Notes: generated from the sequence alone by a model not told the origin. 64,000 nucleotides of DNA from Microbacterium sp. Leaf288 (GCF_001422925.1 NZ_LMNI01000011.1:320515-384514), one strand, 5' to 3'. Positions 7,681 to 16,866 are shown, counted from the stretch's first letter. Numbers and translations: made by a program.

Positions 7681-9522
7681 GTGACCGACTCCGACAGCGC
7701 CCCAGCACCACTCGAACCAGCTGCCGCGCTCGACCCGGCGCCCGCGACCGACGCCGCCGCGGCACTGCTGTGCCGGCTCGTCGAGCTCGGGGTGCGCCAC
7801 GTCGTGCTGAGCCCGGGCTCGCGCTCGCAGGCGCTCGCCCTGGTCGCCGCCGAGCTCGAGCGGCGGGGCGTCCTCCGCCTGCACGTCCGCATCGACGAGC
7901 GCGTCGCGGGCTTCACGGCGCTCGGCATCGGACGCGAGACACGGATGCCGGCGGCCGTGGTCTGCACGTCGGGCACCGCGGTCGCGAACCTGCTGCCTGC
8001 CGCACTCGAGGCCCATCACGCCGGCGTGCCGCTGCTGCTGCTCACGGCCGACCGCCCCCCGGAGCTGCGCGGGGTCGGTGCGAACCAGACCACGCGCCAG
8101 CCGGGGATGTTCGCGCCCACCGTGCGGCTCGAGACCGACGTGCCGGTGCCCGAGGCGCCCGATCCCGACGGCACGCACGAGCAGAGCGCGATGCTCCGAC
8201 TCCTCGCCGAGGACGCGGTCGCCGCGGCGCTGGGCGCGGGCACGCGGTCGCCGGGTCCGGTGCACCTGAACCTGCCGTACCGCGAGCCGCTGTCGGGCGC
8301 CCTCCCCGCGTGGATGGGCGTACCCGCCGCCGAGCTCGAGACCGCCGTCGTCGACGACCCCGACGGCCCCCCGGTGGCGATCGACGCCGAGGACGAGGCA
8401 TCCGGTGCCCTGTATCAGGGCGGTGGCGGCATCGGCGAGGCCGACCTCCCGACCGAGCCGGAGGACGCGCCGCTCGTGCTCGAGCGCGGTCCCCGGACCA
8501 TCGTGCTCGCGGGGTCCGACGCCGGTCCCGACGCGGAGGAGCTCGCCCACGTCGGCGCGTGGCCACTCGTCGCCGAGATCGTGAGCGGTGCGCGCTTCGG
8601 GCGTCAGCTCGTGCACGGCTACCGCGCGCTGCTGCGCGACCCCCACCTGGGCGGCCGCATCGAACGGGTCGTCGTGCTCGGCCACCCGACTCTCAGCAGA
8701 GAGACCGCCGCGCTGCTCTCCGACCCCGAGATCGAGGTCGTCGCGGTCCGGGGTCCGGGCGAGCCGCTCAACCTCAACGGCGCCACCCTGGCCGCCGACC
8801 GCATCGCGGTCGCCACGGGCGACCCCGACCGCGAATGGCTCGGGGAGTGGATGCAGGCGTCGCGCGCAGCATCCGTCGATCTCACGCCGCCGGCGCCCGA
8901 TGCCGACGGTCTCTCGTCGGCGGTGCCGGGGGAGAGGCTCGGAGCGATCGCGGCGGAGCTCGGCGTGATCCGCGCGCCCGTCGACCGTGCTGCGCTCGTC
9001 GACGCCGTCTGGCGCGCGACGTGGCCCCATGACCGCCTCGTGTTCGGCTCGTCGCGCCTGGTGCGGGTCGCGGACCAGGTGCTCCCGGGCAAGAAGGTGC
9101 CGGTGCATGCCAACCGCGGGCTCGCCGGCATAGACGGGACGATCGCCACGGCGACCGGCATCGCCCTCGCGAGCCAGTTCGGCGGAGGCGCGGGCGTCAC
9201 GCGCGTGATCCTCGGCGATCTCGCGCTGCTCCACGACGCCGGCGCGATGCTCCTGCCGCCACAGGAGCACGAGCCGCGCCTCCAGCTCATCGTCGGCAAC
9301 GACGGCGGCGGCACGATCTTCGACGGGCTCGAGGTGGCAGCCGTCGCGGGCGCCGACGTGATGGACCGGGTGCTGCTGACCCCGCACACCGTGCGCCTCG
9401 AGCAGCTCGCACTCGCGTACGGCTGGGAGTACCGCCGGGTCACGACGCGGGCGGCGCTCGACCAGGTGCTCACATCGCCGGCCGGCGGTCGTCAACTCAT
9501 CGAGGTTCCGCTCGAGCGCTGA
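7681..9522 (+). CDS. menD: SEPHCHC synthase (MenD)
   Basis: 613 residues, thiamine-diphosphate enzyme adding 2-oxoglutarate-derived succinic semialdehyde to isochorismate, the first committed menaquinone step. N-terminal motif LSPGSRSQALALVAAELERR near residue 40, DERVAGFTALGIG, TSGTAVANLLPA, ADRPPELRGVGANQTTRQ, and the C-terminal ThDP/Mg-binding stretch IVGNDGGGTIFDGLE. GTG at 7681 is one base after the previous stop, which fits translational coupling; longer in-frame versions only add translated upstream sequence. A low-complexity insertion near residues 215-260 (Asp/Glu/Gly-rich) is not part of the usual core. Confidence 0.93.
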   Translation: MTDSDSAPAPLEPAAALDPAPATDAAAALLCRLVELGVRHVVLSPGSRSQALALVAAELERRGVLRLHVRIDERVAGFTALGIGRETRMPAAVVCTSGTAVANLLPAALEAHHAGVPLLLLTADRPPELRGVGANQTTRQPGMFAPTVRLETDVPVPEAPDPDGTHEQSAMLRLLAEDAVAAALGAGTRSPGPVHLNLPYREPLSGALPAWMGVPAAELETAVVDDPDGPPVAIDAEDEASGALYQGGGGIGEADLPTEPEDAPLVLERGPRTIVLAGSDAGPDAEELAHVGAWPLVAEIVSGARFGRQLVHGYRALLRDPHLGGRIERVVVLGHPTLSRETAALLSDPEIEVVAVRGPGEPLNLNGATLAADRIAVATGDPDREWLGEWMQASRAASVDLTPPAPDADGLSSAVPGERLGAIAAELGVIRAPVDRAALVDAVWRATWPHDRLVFGSSRLVRVADQVLPGKKVPVHANRGLAGIDGTIATATGIALASQFGGGAGVTRVILGDLALLHDAGAMLLPPQEHEPRLQLIVGNDGGGTIFDGLEVAAVAGADVMDRVLLTPHTVRLEQLALAYGWEYRRVTTRAALDQVLTSPAGGRQLIEVPLER

Positions 9523-9549
9523 GCCCGCGGCATCCGCCATGATGGCTCC

Positions 9550-10473
9550 ATGATCGCCTCGAGGCAGAAGCACTGGAGCGGCGACGTCGCCGATCTCCTC
9601 CGTGTCGGGGAGGGCTTCGTCCTCGCCGACGTCGACACCCGCTCGACCCCGGGATACGAGAAGGACAAGGCCCACGCGGCCGACGACCTCCAGTCCGGCG
9701 CGGCCGAGCTCGACGAGTACCAGGAGCGTCTGTACGCGCGCAGCCGCGTCGATGCGACGATCCCCACGCCCCCTCCAGACGCCGCTGGCGCGTCGCCCGG
9801 AGCCTCCGGGCGCGTGGGCCCAGCCTCGGTGCTGCTGGTGCTGCAGGCGATGGACTCCGCCGGCAAGGGCGGCATCATCCGTCACGTCGTGGGCTCCGTC
9901 GACCCGCAGGGCATCGTGCTCTCGGCGTTCAAGAAGCCCACGGAGGAAGAGCTGAAGCACGACTTCCTGTGGCGGGTGAAGCAGCGGCTTCCCGTCTCGG
10001 GCATGATCGGCGTCTTCGATCGCTCGCACTACGAGGACGTGCTCATCGGCCGGGTCAGGCGCCTGGCCCCCGAGCAGGAGATCGAGCGTCGCTACGCGGC
10101 GATCAACGACTTCGAGCGTCAGCTGACCGATTCGGGCACGAGGGTGGTCAAGGTCATGCTCCACATCTCGCCGGATGAGCAGAAGAAGCGCCTGATGCAG
10201 CGCCTCAACCGTCTCGACAAGCACTGGAAGTACAACCCGACCGACGTCGACGAGCGTGAGCTGTGGCCGCAGTACATGGCGGCGTACCAGACCGTGTTCG
10301 AGCGCACGTCGACCGAGCACGCGCCCTGGTTCGTCGTGCCCGCCGACCACAAGTGGTACGCGCGGCTCGCCGTCCAGAATCTGCTGCTGGAGGCGCTCGA
10401 GGGCATCGACCCGCAGTGGCCGAAGGCGACGTTCGACGTCGAAGCCGAGAAGCGGCGCCTCGCGGCCACCTGA
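9550..10473 (+). CDS. PPK2-family polyphosphate kinase
   Basis: 307 residues. PPK2 enzymes transfer phosphate between polyphosphate and nucleotides in the cytoplasm. Walker A-like LQAMDSAGKGGIIRHV near residues 98-113, then SFKKPTEEELKHDFLWR-type lid region, the DRSHYEDVLIGRV Walker B region, and WKYNPTDVDERELW with VPADHKWYARLAV near the C-terminus are all diagnostic. A Pro/Ala-rich insertion (TPPPDAAGASPGASG) sits before the P-loop. Whether it prefers AMP, ADP or GDP cannot be decided here. It stands 27 bases after menD, with its own likely RBS-poor start. Confidence 0.92.
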   Translation: MIASRQKHWSGDVADLLRVGEGFVLADVDTRSTPGYEKDKAHAADDLQSGAAELDEYQERLYARSRVDATIPTPPPDAAGASPGASGRVGPASVLLVLQAMDSAGKGGIIRHVVGSVDPQGIVLSAFKKPTEEELKHDFLWRVKQRLPVSGMIGVFDRSHYEDVLIGRVRRLAPEQEIERRYAAINDFERQLTDSGTRVVKVMLHISPDEQKKRLMQRLNRLDKHWKYNPTDVDERELWPQYMAAYQTVFERTSTEHAPWFVVPADHKWYARLAVQNLLLEALEGIDPQWPKATFDVEAEKRRLAAT

Positions 10474-10575
10474 CCGCTGCGCGCACCGAACGCCCTCCCC
10501 GCCGGATCATCGGCAGGGAGGCGTTCGTCGTGGAGAGGGCGGGTATTCGAGCTCGCAAAGTAGTCGATGTTCATG

Positions 10576-10602
10576 AGTACTTGACGTGATACAGTACTTG
10601 AC
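10576..10602 (+). promoter_or_regulatory. direct-repeat operator and probable leaderless promoter of the PadR gene
   Basis: AGTACTTGAC occurs twice, at 10576-10585 and 10593-10602, with a 17-base period. The second copy ends exactly at the ATG of the PadR gene, so there is no room for a ribosome-binding site. TACAGT at 10590-10595 can serve as -10, placing the transcription start at the ATG. Autoregulation by PadR is inferred from position. Confidence 0.6.
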
Positions 10603-10956
10603 ATGACACAAGACGACGCGTTCGCGGCCGACCTGCTGCGCGGCCACACCGACACGATCGTGCTCGGTGTGCTGCGGCGCGGCGACGCGTACGGCTTCGA
10701 GATCTACAAGGCGATCCGCGATGCGACCGGCGGCGATCACGAGATCAAAGAGGCGACGCTGTACGCCACGTACCGCCGGCTCGAGAAGGACGGACTCGTC
10801 GAGTCGTACTGGGGCGACGAGTCCCAGGGCGGCCGTCGCAAGTACTACCGCATCACCGACGCCGGCCGCGCGGTCTTCCGCGGCAACGTCGCGGCCTGGA
10901 CCGCGACCCGGCGCATCATCGACTCACTGCTCGACGTGAAGGAGAGCCAGCAATGA
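10603..10956 (+). CDS. PadR-family transcriptional regulator
   Basis: 117 residues. The PadR winged helix-turn-helix is seen: LLRGHTDTIVLGVLRRGDAYGFEIYKAI, then EIKEATLYATYRRLEKDGLVESYW and the wing GGRRKYYRITDAGR. The short C-terminal helix (AWTATRRIIDSLL) is the dimerisation part, so this is a class-2 PadR. It is the first gene of a four-gene set (regulator, HAAS-domain membrane protein, ABC ATPase, ABC permease), an arrangement typical of drug- or envelope-stress-induced exporters. The stop overlaps the next start (ATGA). Confidence 0.9.
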   Translation: MTQDDAFAADLLRGHTDTIVLGVLRRGDAYGFEIYKAIRDATGGDHEIKEATLYATYRRLEKDGLVESYWGDESQGGRRKYYRITDAGRAVFRGNVAAWTATRRIIDSLLDVKESQQ

Positions 10957-11843
10957 ACACCGACATCCATCGCCTCCTCGACGAGGCGTTCCAGGGCATC
11001 GAGATGACGCCCGACGCCCAGGACCTGAAGGAGGAGGTGCGCGCCAACCTCGTCGCCCGCGCCGACGAACTCGAGGCGGCGGGAGTGCCGCCGACCGAGG
11101 CCGCGCACCGAGCGATCGCCGAGCTCGGCGATGTGCGTGCCCTTCTCGATGCGACGACGGATGCTGCGCCCCGCCCGCACGCGGACGGCTATGCGGCCCT
11201 GCAGCAGCGTCATCGCGTGCGTCCGAAGCCCGGCTTCGTCGTGCGGGCGGTGGTGTGGTCCATCGCCGCGGTGATCGGCATCACGCTCGGCATCCTCGGG
11301 GCGGCCGGCGTGTGGCCGATTCCGCTCGGTGCCCAGATCGGCGCCTTCGGGTTCGCGGCGACCGCCCTCGGCCTCCTCGTCGGCGACTCGCTCTCGCAGG
11401 AGACGACCACCAACCACCCGATGCCGCAGAACCGCGCCGCCGGGTACTTCCTCGCCACGCTGCTCGGCGCGTACGGGCTCGGCTTCGTCGCTCTCGTCGC
11501 CTTCGGTTCGATGCCGGTGTGGGGCGTGGTGTTCGCGGCGCTCGGCATCATCGCGTCGATCATCCTGTTCGCGTTCCTCGGAGCGAGCCAGACGAACCGC
11601 CACAAGGCATGGACGCGCCAGGCGCACACCAGCGAACCGCCGAACCGGTTCGAGCGCGAGCCCGAGACCGCCGCACGTTTCGGCATCTACAGCGCCGTCA
11701 TCTGGCTGGTGACCTTCGCCGTCATCGCGGTGCTCGTGTTCACCGTGGGCTGGTGGTGGGCGCCGGTCGCCTTCGTCGGCGGGTTCGCGGTCATGATGCT
11801 CGTCCTCGCACGCATGCTCTTCAGCCCCGAGAAGAAGTCCTGA
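10953..11843 (+). CDS. HAAS-domain multi-helix membrane protein
   Basis: 296 residues. Residues 1-60 form a HAAS/permease-prefix-like helical domain (LLDEAFQGIEMTPDAQDL, then ADELEAAGVPPTEAAHRAIAELG), which is commonly encoded directly after PadR regulators. About six membrane helices follow in pairs, separated by a cytoplasmic loop near residues 205-235. There is no catalytic motif. It overlaps the PadR gene by 4 bases. It may sense membrane state or assist the exporter downstream; this is inference. Confidence 0.8.
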   Translation: MNTDIHRLLDEAFQGIEMTPDAQDLKEEVRANLVARADELEAAGVPPTEAAHRAIAELGDVRALLDATTDAAPRPHADGYAALQQRHRVRPKPGFVVRAVVWSIAAVIGITLGILGAAGVWPIPLGAQIGAFGFAATALGLLVGDSLSQETTTNHPMPQNRAAGYFLATLLGAYGLGFVALVAFGSMPVWGVVFAALGIIASIILFAFLGASQTNRHKAWTRQAHTSEPPNRFEREPETAARFGIYSAVIWLVTFAVIAVLVFTVGWWWAPVAFVGGFAVMMLVLARMLFSPEKKS

Positions 11844-11910
11844 CACGTCGGGCGACGCCGCGCGCCGCCCGACCCCTCACACACCCATTCGCAGGAAGGG
11901 ATGCTTCGCC

Positions 11911-12939
11911 ATGCCCGAAAACTCCATCGCCGACGATCGCGCGATCGTCGCCACCGACCTCGTCAAGGTCTATCCGGGTCGCGGCCGGAAGCCAGGCGTC
12001 CGAGCGCTCGACGGCCTCGCGTTCTCGGTCCCCGCCGGCCGCGTGTTCGGCCTCCTCGGCCCGAACGGCGCCGGCAAGTCCACGACGACCAAGATCCTCA
12101 CGACGCTGTCCCGCCCGACGAGCGGCACCGCCGTCGTCGCGGGGCACGACGTCACCACCGACCCGGCGTCGGTCCGCGCCGCCATCGGGTACGTGTCCCA
12201 GGGGGCGAGCACGGATCCGCTCCTCACCGCCCGCGAGAACCTCGAGATCGCCGCACGACTGCGCGGCGTCGCACCGGGTGAGGCCCGCGGCCGCGCCGCG
12301 CGTCTGCTCGACGAGTTCGGGCTGGCCGAGGCATCCCGTCGTCCGGTCGGAACCTTCTCCGGCGGCATGCGCCGGCGACTCGACGTCGCTGCGGCGCTCG
12401 TGCACCGGCCGCGCGTGCTCTTCCTGGACGAGCCCACCACGGGACTCGACCCCGAGGCACGCGCCACGATGTGGGCGGAGATCCGCCGTCTCTCCGGGGA
12501 GGAGTCGCTCACCGTGGTGCTGACGACCCACTACATGGAGGAGGCCGACCGGCTCGCCGACGAGCTGCTCCTCGTCAACCGCGGCCGCGCGGTCGTGCAG
12601 GGCACGCCCGGCGAGCTCAAGGCGGCGCTGCACGGCGACTCGCTGCGGGTCTCGCTCGTGGAGCCCGACCCCGCCGCCGTGCGCGCGGCCATCGGGCGCG
12701 TGGCGGGCCTGCGGGACGTCGTGATCGAGGCATCGGGCGTCGACGGCGTCCTCGCTGCGCGCACCGACGACGCCTCGGCGGCGGTCGGGGCCGTCATCGG
12801 AGCATTGGATGCCGCGGGCATCCGCTTCGGCCAGGTCGCGGCATCCCACCCCACCCTCGACGACGTGTACCTGCACTTCGTCGGCCACACCTTCGGCGAC
12901 GCGGCAGCGCCTGCCCTCACGGAAGGAGCCGCAGCATGA
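11911..12939 (+). CDS. DrrA-type ABC transporter ATPase
   Basis: 342 residues. ATPase of an ABC-2 type exporter: Walker A LLGPNGAGKSTTTK near 46-59, Q-loop YVSQGASTDPLLTARENL, signature FSGGMRRRLDVAAALVH, Walker B VLFLDEPTTGLDPEAR and H-loop LTTHYMEEADRL. The C-terminal 90 residues carry the DrrA-type accessory domain ending in PTLDDVYLHFVGHTF. An RBS (AGGAAGGG at about -12) precedes the ATG. It overlaps the permease gene by 4 bases. Export of a lipid or drug is likely, but the substrate is unknown. Confidence 0.93.
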   Translation: MPENSIADDRAIVATDLVKVYPGRGRKPGVRALDGLAFSVPAGRVFGLLGPNGAGKSTTTKILTTLSRPTSGTAVVAGHDVTTDPASVRAAIGYVSQGASTDPLLTARENLEIAARLRGVAPGEARGRAARLLDEFGLAEASRRPVGTFSGGMRRRLDVAAALVHRPRVLFLDEPTTGLDPEARATMWAEIRRLSGEESLTVVLTTHYMEEADRLADELLLVNRGRAVVQGTPGELKAALHGDSLRVSLVEPDPAAVRAAIGRVAGLRDVVIEASGVDGVLAARTDDASAAVGAVIGALDAAGIRFGQVAASHPTLDDVYLHFVGHTFGDAAAPALTEGAAA

Positions 12940-13742
12940 CGACTCTCGCCCTGACCGGCGCCGCGCCCCGCGCGGGCTGGTTCACGCAGGCCGGCCAGGT
13001 GCTGCGCCGCTGGCTGATCGCGACCCTGCGCCAGGTGTGGGGGCCGGTCATGTCGCTGATCCAGCCCGTCATCTGGATCGTGCTCTTCGGGCAGGTCTTC
13101 CAATCGCTCGGCGCGCTGCCGCAGTTCGGCGGTGCCGGCTACATCGACTACCTCGTGCCCGGCATCCTCATGATGACCGTCCTCTACTCGGGGGCTTGGG
13201 CGGGGACCGGCTACATCGACGACATCAATTCGGGCGTCATGGATCAGTACCTGACCTCGCCGGTGTCGCGGTCGGCGATCATCACCGGGCAGCTGACGCA
13301 GCAGCTGATCATCAACCTCGCGCAGTCGCTCGTCGTGCTCGGCATCGGCTGGCTCGCCGGTGCGCGGTACCCGGGCGGGGTGGGCGGCATGCTGGTCGCC
13401 CTCGGCATCGCGACGCTGCTCGCGACGATCTTCTGCTGCGCCTCGACGGCGGTGGCCCTCATCTCGCGCAGTCAGATCGCGCTGATCAGCCTGTCGCAGC
13501 TCATCGTGCTGCCGGCCACGTTCCTGTCGACGACGATGATGCCGGCCGACCTGATGCCCGAGTGGGTCCAGGACGTCGCGCACTGGAACCCCATGACGTG
13601 GGCGGTCGAGCTCGGCCGCGGCGGTCTCACCGGCGATCACCCTGCGAACGGCTGGTGGCAGCTCGGCGGCCTCGCGGTGCTCGCCGCACTGGCGTTCGTC
13701 TGGGCGGTGCGCTCGATCCGCGCCTATCAGCGCTCGGTGTGA
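12936..13742 (+). CDS. DrrB-type ABC-2 permease
   Basis: 268 residues with six predicted helices and the ABC-2 membrane signature (FGQVFQSLGALPQFGGAGYIDYLVPGI region, then NPMTWAVELGRGGLTGD near the C-terminus). The ATG at 12936 overlaps the ATPase stop as ATGA. It forms the membrane half of the exporter with the preceding ATPase. The gene is followed by a repeat element and the convergent menF. Confidence 0.92.
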   Translation: MTTLALTGAAPRAGWFTQAGQVLRRWLIATLRQVWGPVMSLIQPVIWIVLFGQVFQSLGALPQFGGAGYIDYLVPGILMMTVLYSGAWAGTGYIDDINSGVMDQYLTSPVSRSAIITGQLTQQLIINLAQSLVVLGIGWLAGARYPGGVGGMLVALGIATLLATIFCCASTAVALISRSQIALISLSQLIVLPATFLSTTMMPADLMPEWVQDVAHWNPMTWAVELGRGGLTGDHPANGWWQLGGLAVLAALAFVWAVRSIRAYQRSV

Positions 13743-13760
13743 CGTGACGTCTCCGTCCTC

Positions 13761-13836
13761 CCGGGTTGGGGCGCGGGAGGTGCGTCCGGGGCGCACCCGA
13801 TGCGCCCCGGACGTGCGCAGCGCGCCCCGAACCCGG
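13761..13836. repeat. nested palindromic element, family B copy 2
   Basis: An 11-base inverted repeat (CGTCCGGGGCG at 13783-13793, CGCCCCGGACG at 13803-13813) with a 9-base loop is enclosed by outer arms 13761-13775 and 13821-13836. The nested layout and the 3' end (CGCCCCGAACCCGGCT) match copy 1 at 1247-1325; the inner stem carries a compensated T-to-C change on both arms, preserving pairing. It lies between the convergent permease and menF genes and may also work as a bidirectional terminator. Confidence 0.75.
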
Positions 13837-13862
13837 CTGACGTCGCCCGGCGGGGCCGCCCC

Positions 13863-15161
13863 TCAGGCGAGCGCGTCGACGATCGGGCGGAACTTGACCC
13901 TGGTCTCGAGCAGCTCCTTGTCGGGGTTGCTCTGGGCGACGATCCCGGCGCCCGCGTGGGCGACGACCGGGATCGTCGCGCTGTACTCGGCGACGTTGCG
14001 GGGCGGCTCCCCGCCGATCTGCGCGCAGCGCAGGGCGATGGCCCACTCGCCGTTGCCGTCGCCGTCGATCCAGCCGACCGGCCCGGCGTAGCGGCCACGG
14101 TCGAACGGCTCGAGCCGGCGGATCAGTTCGAGCGCAGCGTCGGTCGGCGTGCCGGCCACAGCTGCGGTGGGGTGGAGTTCGGCCACCAGGTCGAGGGCCG
14201 AGGCGTGGTCGGCCAGGTCGCCCGCGACGTCGGTCGCGAGGTGCCAGAGGTTCGGCAGCTTGAGCGTGAACGGCTCGGGATCGGCCCGCAGATGACGCAC
14301 GTGCGGCCCCAGCTTCGCGAGCACGCTCTGCACGGCGAAGCGGTGCTCGTCGAGGTCCTTCGCGCTGTGCGCGAGGGAGGTGGATGCCTCGGTGTCATCG
14401 TGCGCATCGGTCCCGCGCGGGATCGTCCCGGCGAGCACGCGTGCGGTCACCACGCCGCGCGAAGCGGTGACGAGGGTCTCCGGGCTCGCCCCGATGAGAC
14501 CGTCGACGGCGAAGGTCCAGGTATCGGGGTAGTCGTCGGCGAGGGCGCGCACCAGGCGGCGCACGTCGGCACCGGCGGGGATCGTGCCGACGAGATCACG
14601 CGCGAGCACGACCTTCTCGAGTTCTCCGCGCACGATCGCGTCGACGGCCTCGCGGACCGCGGCCTGGTAGCCGGCGGGATTGAGCGTGCCGGGGCCGAGC
14701 GTGGCCGACCAGTACGGGCCGTACGGCGCGGGCTCGACGACGGCGTCGCCGAGGTCGGCGGCGACGCGTGCGATGCGCGTCACCCACGAGCGTCCGCGGT
14801 GGCGCCCGATGACGGCCTGCGGGATCACGAGCCGGCTCGTGGCCGACGATCTCTCGTCGAAGACGAGCGCGCCGAACGCGACCAGCCCCGTTCCGGGGAG
14901 GCCGAGCGGATCATCGATCTCCGCGGTCGCGGCGATCTGACGCCACGTCTCTGCCGCCGACGGCAGCGCCGCCGGGTCGCCGCCGGGAGCGGAGTGGGGT
15001 CCGCGCTCGTAACCGCCCAGCTGGCCGATGCCGACGATGCCGTCGCCGCGTCTCAGCCAGGCGAGGGGCTCACCGGGAGAGGCGTAGGCGAGGAGGTCGT
15101 CGACGTGCTCGATCTCGCGGGTCTCGACCACCAGCGCAGGCGGGCGGCGCGAAGGTGTCAC
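13863..15161 (-). CDS. menF: isochorismate synthase
   Basis: 432 residues, chorismate-utilising (MST) family. It converts chorismate to isochorismate for MenD. The C-terminal half has the family core: VREAVDAIVRGELEKVVLAR near residue 165, LIGASPETLV, the glycine-rich RVLAGTIPRG, SAKDLDEHRFAV and VAELHPTAAVAGTP (active-site Glu-Leu-His), then GPVGWIDGDGNGEWAIALR. Length fits MenF/DhbC. It starts with GTG at 15161, six bases after TAGGCT (15173-15168), so probably leaderless. It is unlinked to menD but in the same neighbourhood; a role in a siderophore instead is less likely because no siderophore genes are near. Confidence 0.92.
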   Translation of the reverse strand: MTPSRRPPALVVETREIEHVDDLLAYASPGEPLAWLRRGDGIVGIGQLGGYERGPHSAPGGDPAALPSAAETWRQIAATAEIDDPLGLPGTGLVAFGALVFDERSSATSRLVIPQAVIGRHRGRSWVTRIARVAADLGDAVVEPAPYGPYWSATLGPGTLNPAGYQAAVREAVDAIVRGELEKVVLARDLVGTIPAGADVRRLVRALADDYPDTWTFAVDGLIGASPETLVTASRGVVTARVLAGTIPRGTDAHDDTEASTSLAHSAKDLDEHRFAVQSVLAKLGPHVRHLRADPEPFTLKLPNLWHLATDVAGDLADHASALDLVAELHPTAAVAGTPTDAALELIRRLEPFDRGRYAGPVGWIDGDGNGEWAIALRCAQIGGEPPRNVAEYSATIPVVAHAGAGIVAQSNPDKELLETRVKFRPIVDALA

Positions 15162-15248
15162 GACTCCAGCCTAGACTCGCCGATCCGGGCCCGACGCCGG
15201 TCACCGCCGCCCTTGTGCGTGCCGCAGCGCCGGGGTGAGGATGGCCGC

Positions 15249-15557
15249 GTGAGCGTGCGCTATCTGATCACCGTCGACCCCGATGCCGACCAGGGCACCA
15301 TCGAGGCAGGCCTTCGCGACGCGGGCGCCGAGTCGGTCTCGCCGCCCGCGCCGGAGCTGCCCGATGTGTTCATCGCCACGGTCGACGAGTCGGTCGCCGA
15401 CTATGCGGATCGTGCGCAGGCCGTGTCAGGCGTGAGGATCGCCGAGCCCGACGCGTGGGTCGGCTTCGGGGGAGAAGGCGGCGCTGAGACGCGCGACATC
15501 GGCCTCATGCCCGTCGACGAGCCGCTCGAGGAGCCGCCCGCCGGCGACGTGCGCTGA
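15249..15557 (+). CDS. small acidic hypothetical protein
   Basis: 102 residues, no signal peptide or membrane segment. It begins SVRYLITVDPDADQGTIEAG and has an alternating strand/helix pattern (GLRDAGAESV, VFIATVDESV, IAEPDAWVGFG) that could be a ferredoxin-like or protease-propeptide (I9)-like fold; this is a guess. The GTG at 15249 is 6 bases after GAGGAT. It is divergent from menF and convergent, one base away, with the LanC-type gene. I do not recognise a family. Confidence 0.55.
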   Translation: MSVRYLITVDPDADQGTIEAGLRDAGAESVSPPAPELPDVFIATVDESVADYADRAQAVSGVRIAEPDAWVGFGGEGGAETRDIGLMPVDEPLEEPPAGDVR

Positions 15558-15558
15558 G

Positions 15559-16866
15559 TCACCGCAGCCGCAGCGGCGGGTGCGCGACGCTCGCCAGGGG
15601 ACCGGCGCAGCGCAGCAGCGTCAGCACGACGCCCGCGGTGCCGTCGAGGACCGCCGGCGACCGGCCGCCCCGCACGCCGTGGCTGAACGTCGCGCTCCCG
15701 TCGGCATCGATGCCCGCGGCGATGACGGATGCCTCGGACCGTGCCGCGCGCCGGTGCTCTTCGCGGGACGCGGCATCGGTGGACCACGCCGCCTCGGCGC
15801 CGGCCAGGTGCAGTTCGACGATGCCGGAGCGGCCGTGGCACAGGGTGGCGTCGTCGCCTTGCTCATCGGGGAACTCGCGCCGGGCGCGCTCGACCGAGCG
15901 GAGCGCGCGCAGGTAGGTCGCTTCGCCCTCGAGGGCATCGTCCCCGTCGATGCGCGAGCGGAGCGCCGCCGCGATCCCGATCCCCGGCGCTCCGTGGCAC
16001 CATGCCAGACCGATCGCCGGCTCATCCAGGCGCAGGTCGTACCAGCCGCCGTCCTCGGCGCCGTAGCCCGCGTCCTCCCACGTCCACGCGGCATCGGCGA
16101 GCGCTCGGTCCGCGCCGACGACGCCCGCCCAATCCGCGGCGAGCAGCGCCAACCCGATGCCCGAGGAACCGTGGGCGAGGCCGGTGACCGCACGGTCGCC
16201 GTCGGCCATCGGCCAGCGAGCGCCGCAGACGTCGACGACGGCGCGAGCGCGCAGGTCGCGCACGAGCCGCTCGGCGGCCGCCGCCCGATGCCGCTCCGCG
16301 CTCGCCGGCAGTGCGGCGGCGAGCACGGCGAGCAGATGGCCCGCCGAGCCGTCGAGAAGGTCCGCGTACCCGGGGAGCCACGAGTCGTCCGCCGTCGCGA
16401 GCGCCGCGACCGCGCGCGCGGCGAGCACACGGCCTCCGTGCGCGAGGTCGGGCCGGCCGAGCAGGTCCGCGATCCGCTCGGCGGCGATCGCGATCCCCAG
16501 GTCTCCGCTCTGCCAGCCGAGCTGTCCGCGCCGCGCGGCACGGCGGCGGTCGAGAACGTCGGCGAGCGTCGCCTGCGCGAGCAGTGACAGGGATGCGTCG
16601 CGCGCGTGCCGTGCCGCCGCCGCGAGGGCGAGGGCGATGCCTGCCCGCCCGGTGAGGAGGCCGTCGTCGACGGGCCCGGTCTTCAGGACGGATCCGTCGG
16701 GGCTCGCGGCGAGGTCGATCTCGTCGCCGATCCACTGCGGCGCTCCGCGGTCGTCGACGCCCACGTCGGCAGCGAGGCGGCGTGCCAGCACGATCGCGGC
16801 GATGCCGAGTTCGGCGGGCGACCGCACCGCGGCCGGCGCACCAGGGGCCAGGGCGACCGCAGTCAT
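15559..16866 (-). CDS. LanC-type lanthionine cyclase
   Basis: 435 residues, LanC-like alpha/alpha barrel. LanC enzymes use zinc to add Cys thiols to dehydroalanine/dehydrobutyrine, forming (methyl)lanthionine. The zinc ligands are present: Cys290 in AWCHGAPGI and Cys343-His344 in LCHGRSGI, with the conserved GLAHGSSGI (His232) and the C-terminal repeat SHGVRGGRSPAVLDGTAG. It is the last gene of a four-gene operon; its ATG overlaps the stop of the HopA1-family gene as ATGA. The other genes supply a kinase-like and a HopA1-like protein, the dehydration pair known from class V lanthipeptides. Standalone LanC proteins elsewhere can have other roles, so substrate assignment is inference. Confidence 0.9.
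   Translation of the reverse strand: MTAVALAPGAPAAVRSPAELGIAAIVLARRLAADVGVDDRGAPQWIGDEIDLAASPDGSVLKTGPVDDGLLTGRAGIALALAAAARHARDASLSLLAQATLADVLDRRRAARRGQLGWQSGDLGIAIAAERIADLLGRPDLAHGGRVLAARAVAALATADDSWLPGYADLLDGSAGHLLAVLAAALPASAERHRAAAAERLVRDLRARAVVDVCGARWPMADGDRAVTGLAHGSSGIGLALLAADWAGVVGADRALADAAWTWEDAGYGAEDGGWYDLRLDEPAIGLAWCHGAPGIGIAAALRSRIDGDDALEGEATYLRALRSVERARREFPDEQGDDATLCHGRSGIVELHLAGAEAAWSTDAASREEHRRAARSEASVIAAGIDADGSATFSHGVRGGRSPAVLDGTAGVVLTLLRCAGPLASVAHPPLRLR

Noticed and set aside
7669..10350. 893-codon minus-strand frame opposite menD and ppk2
   Set aside because: Composition is His/Arg/Asp-rich without domains, and both plus-strand genes have full family motifs.
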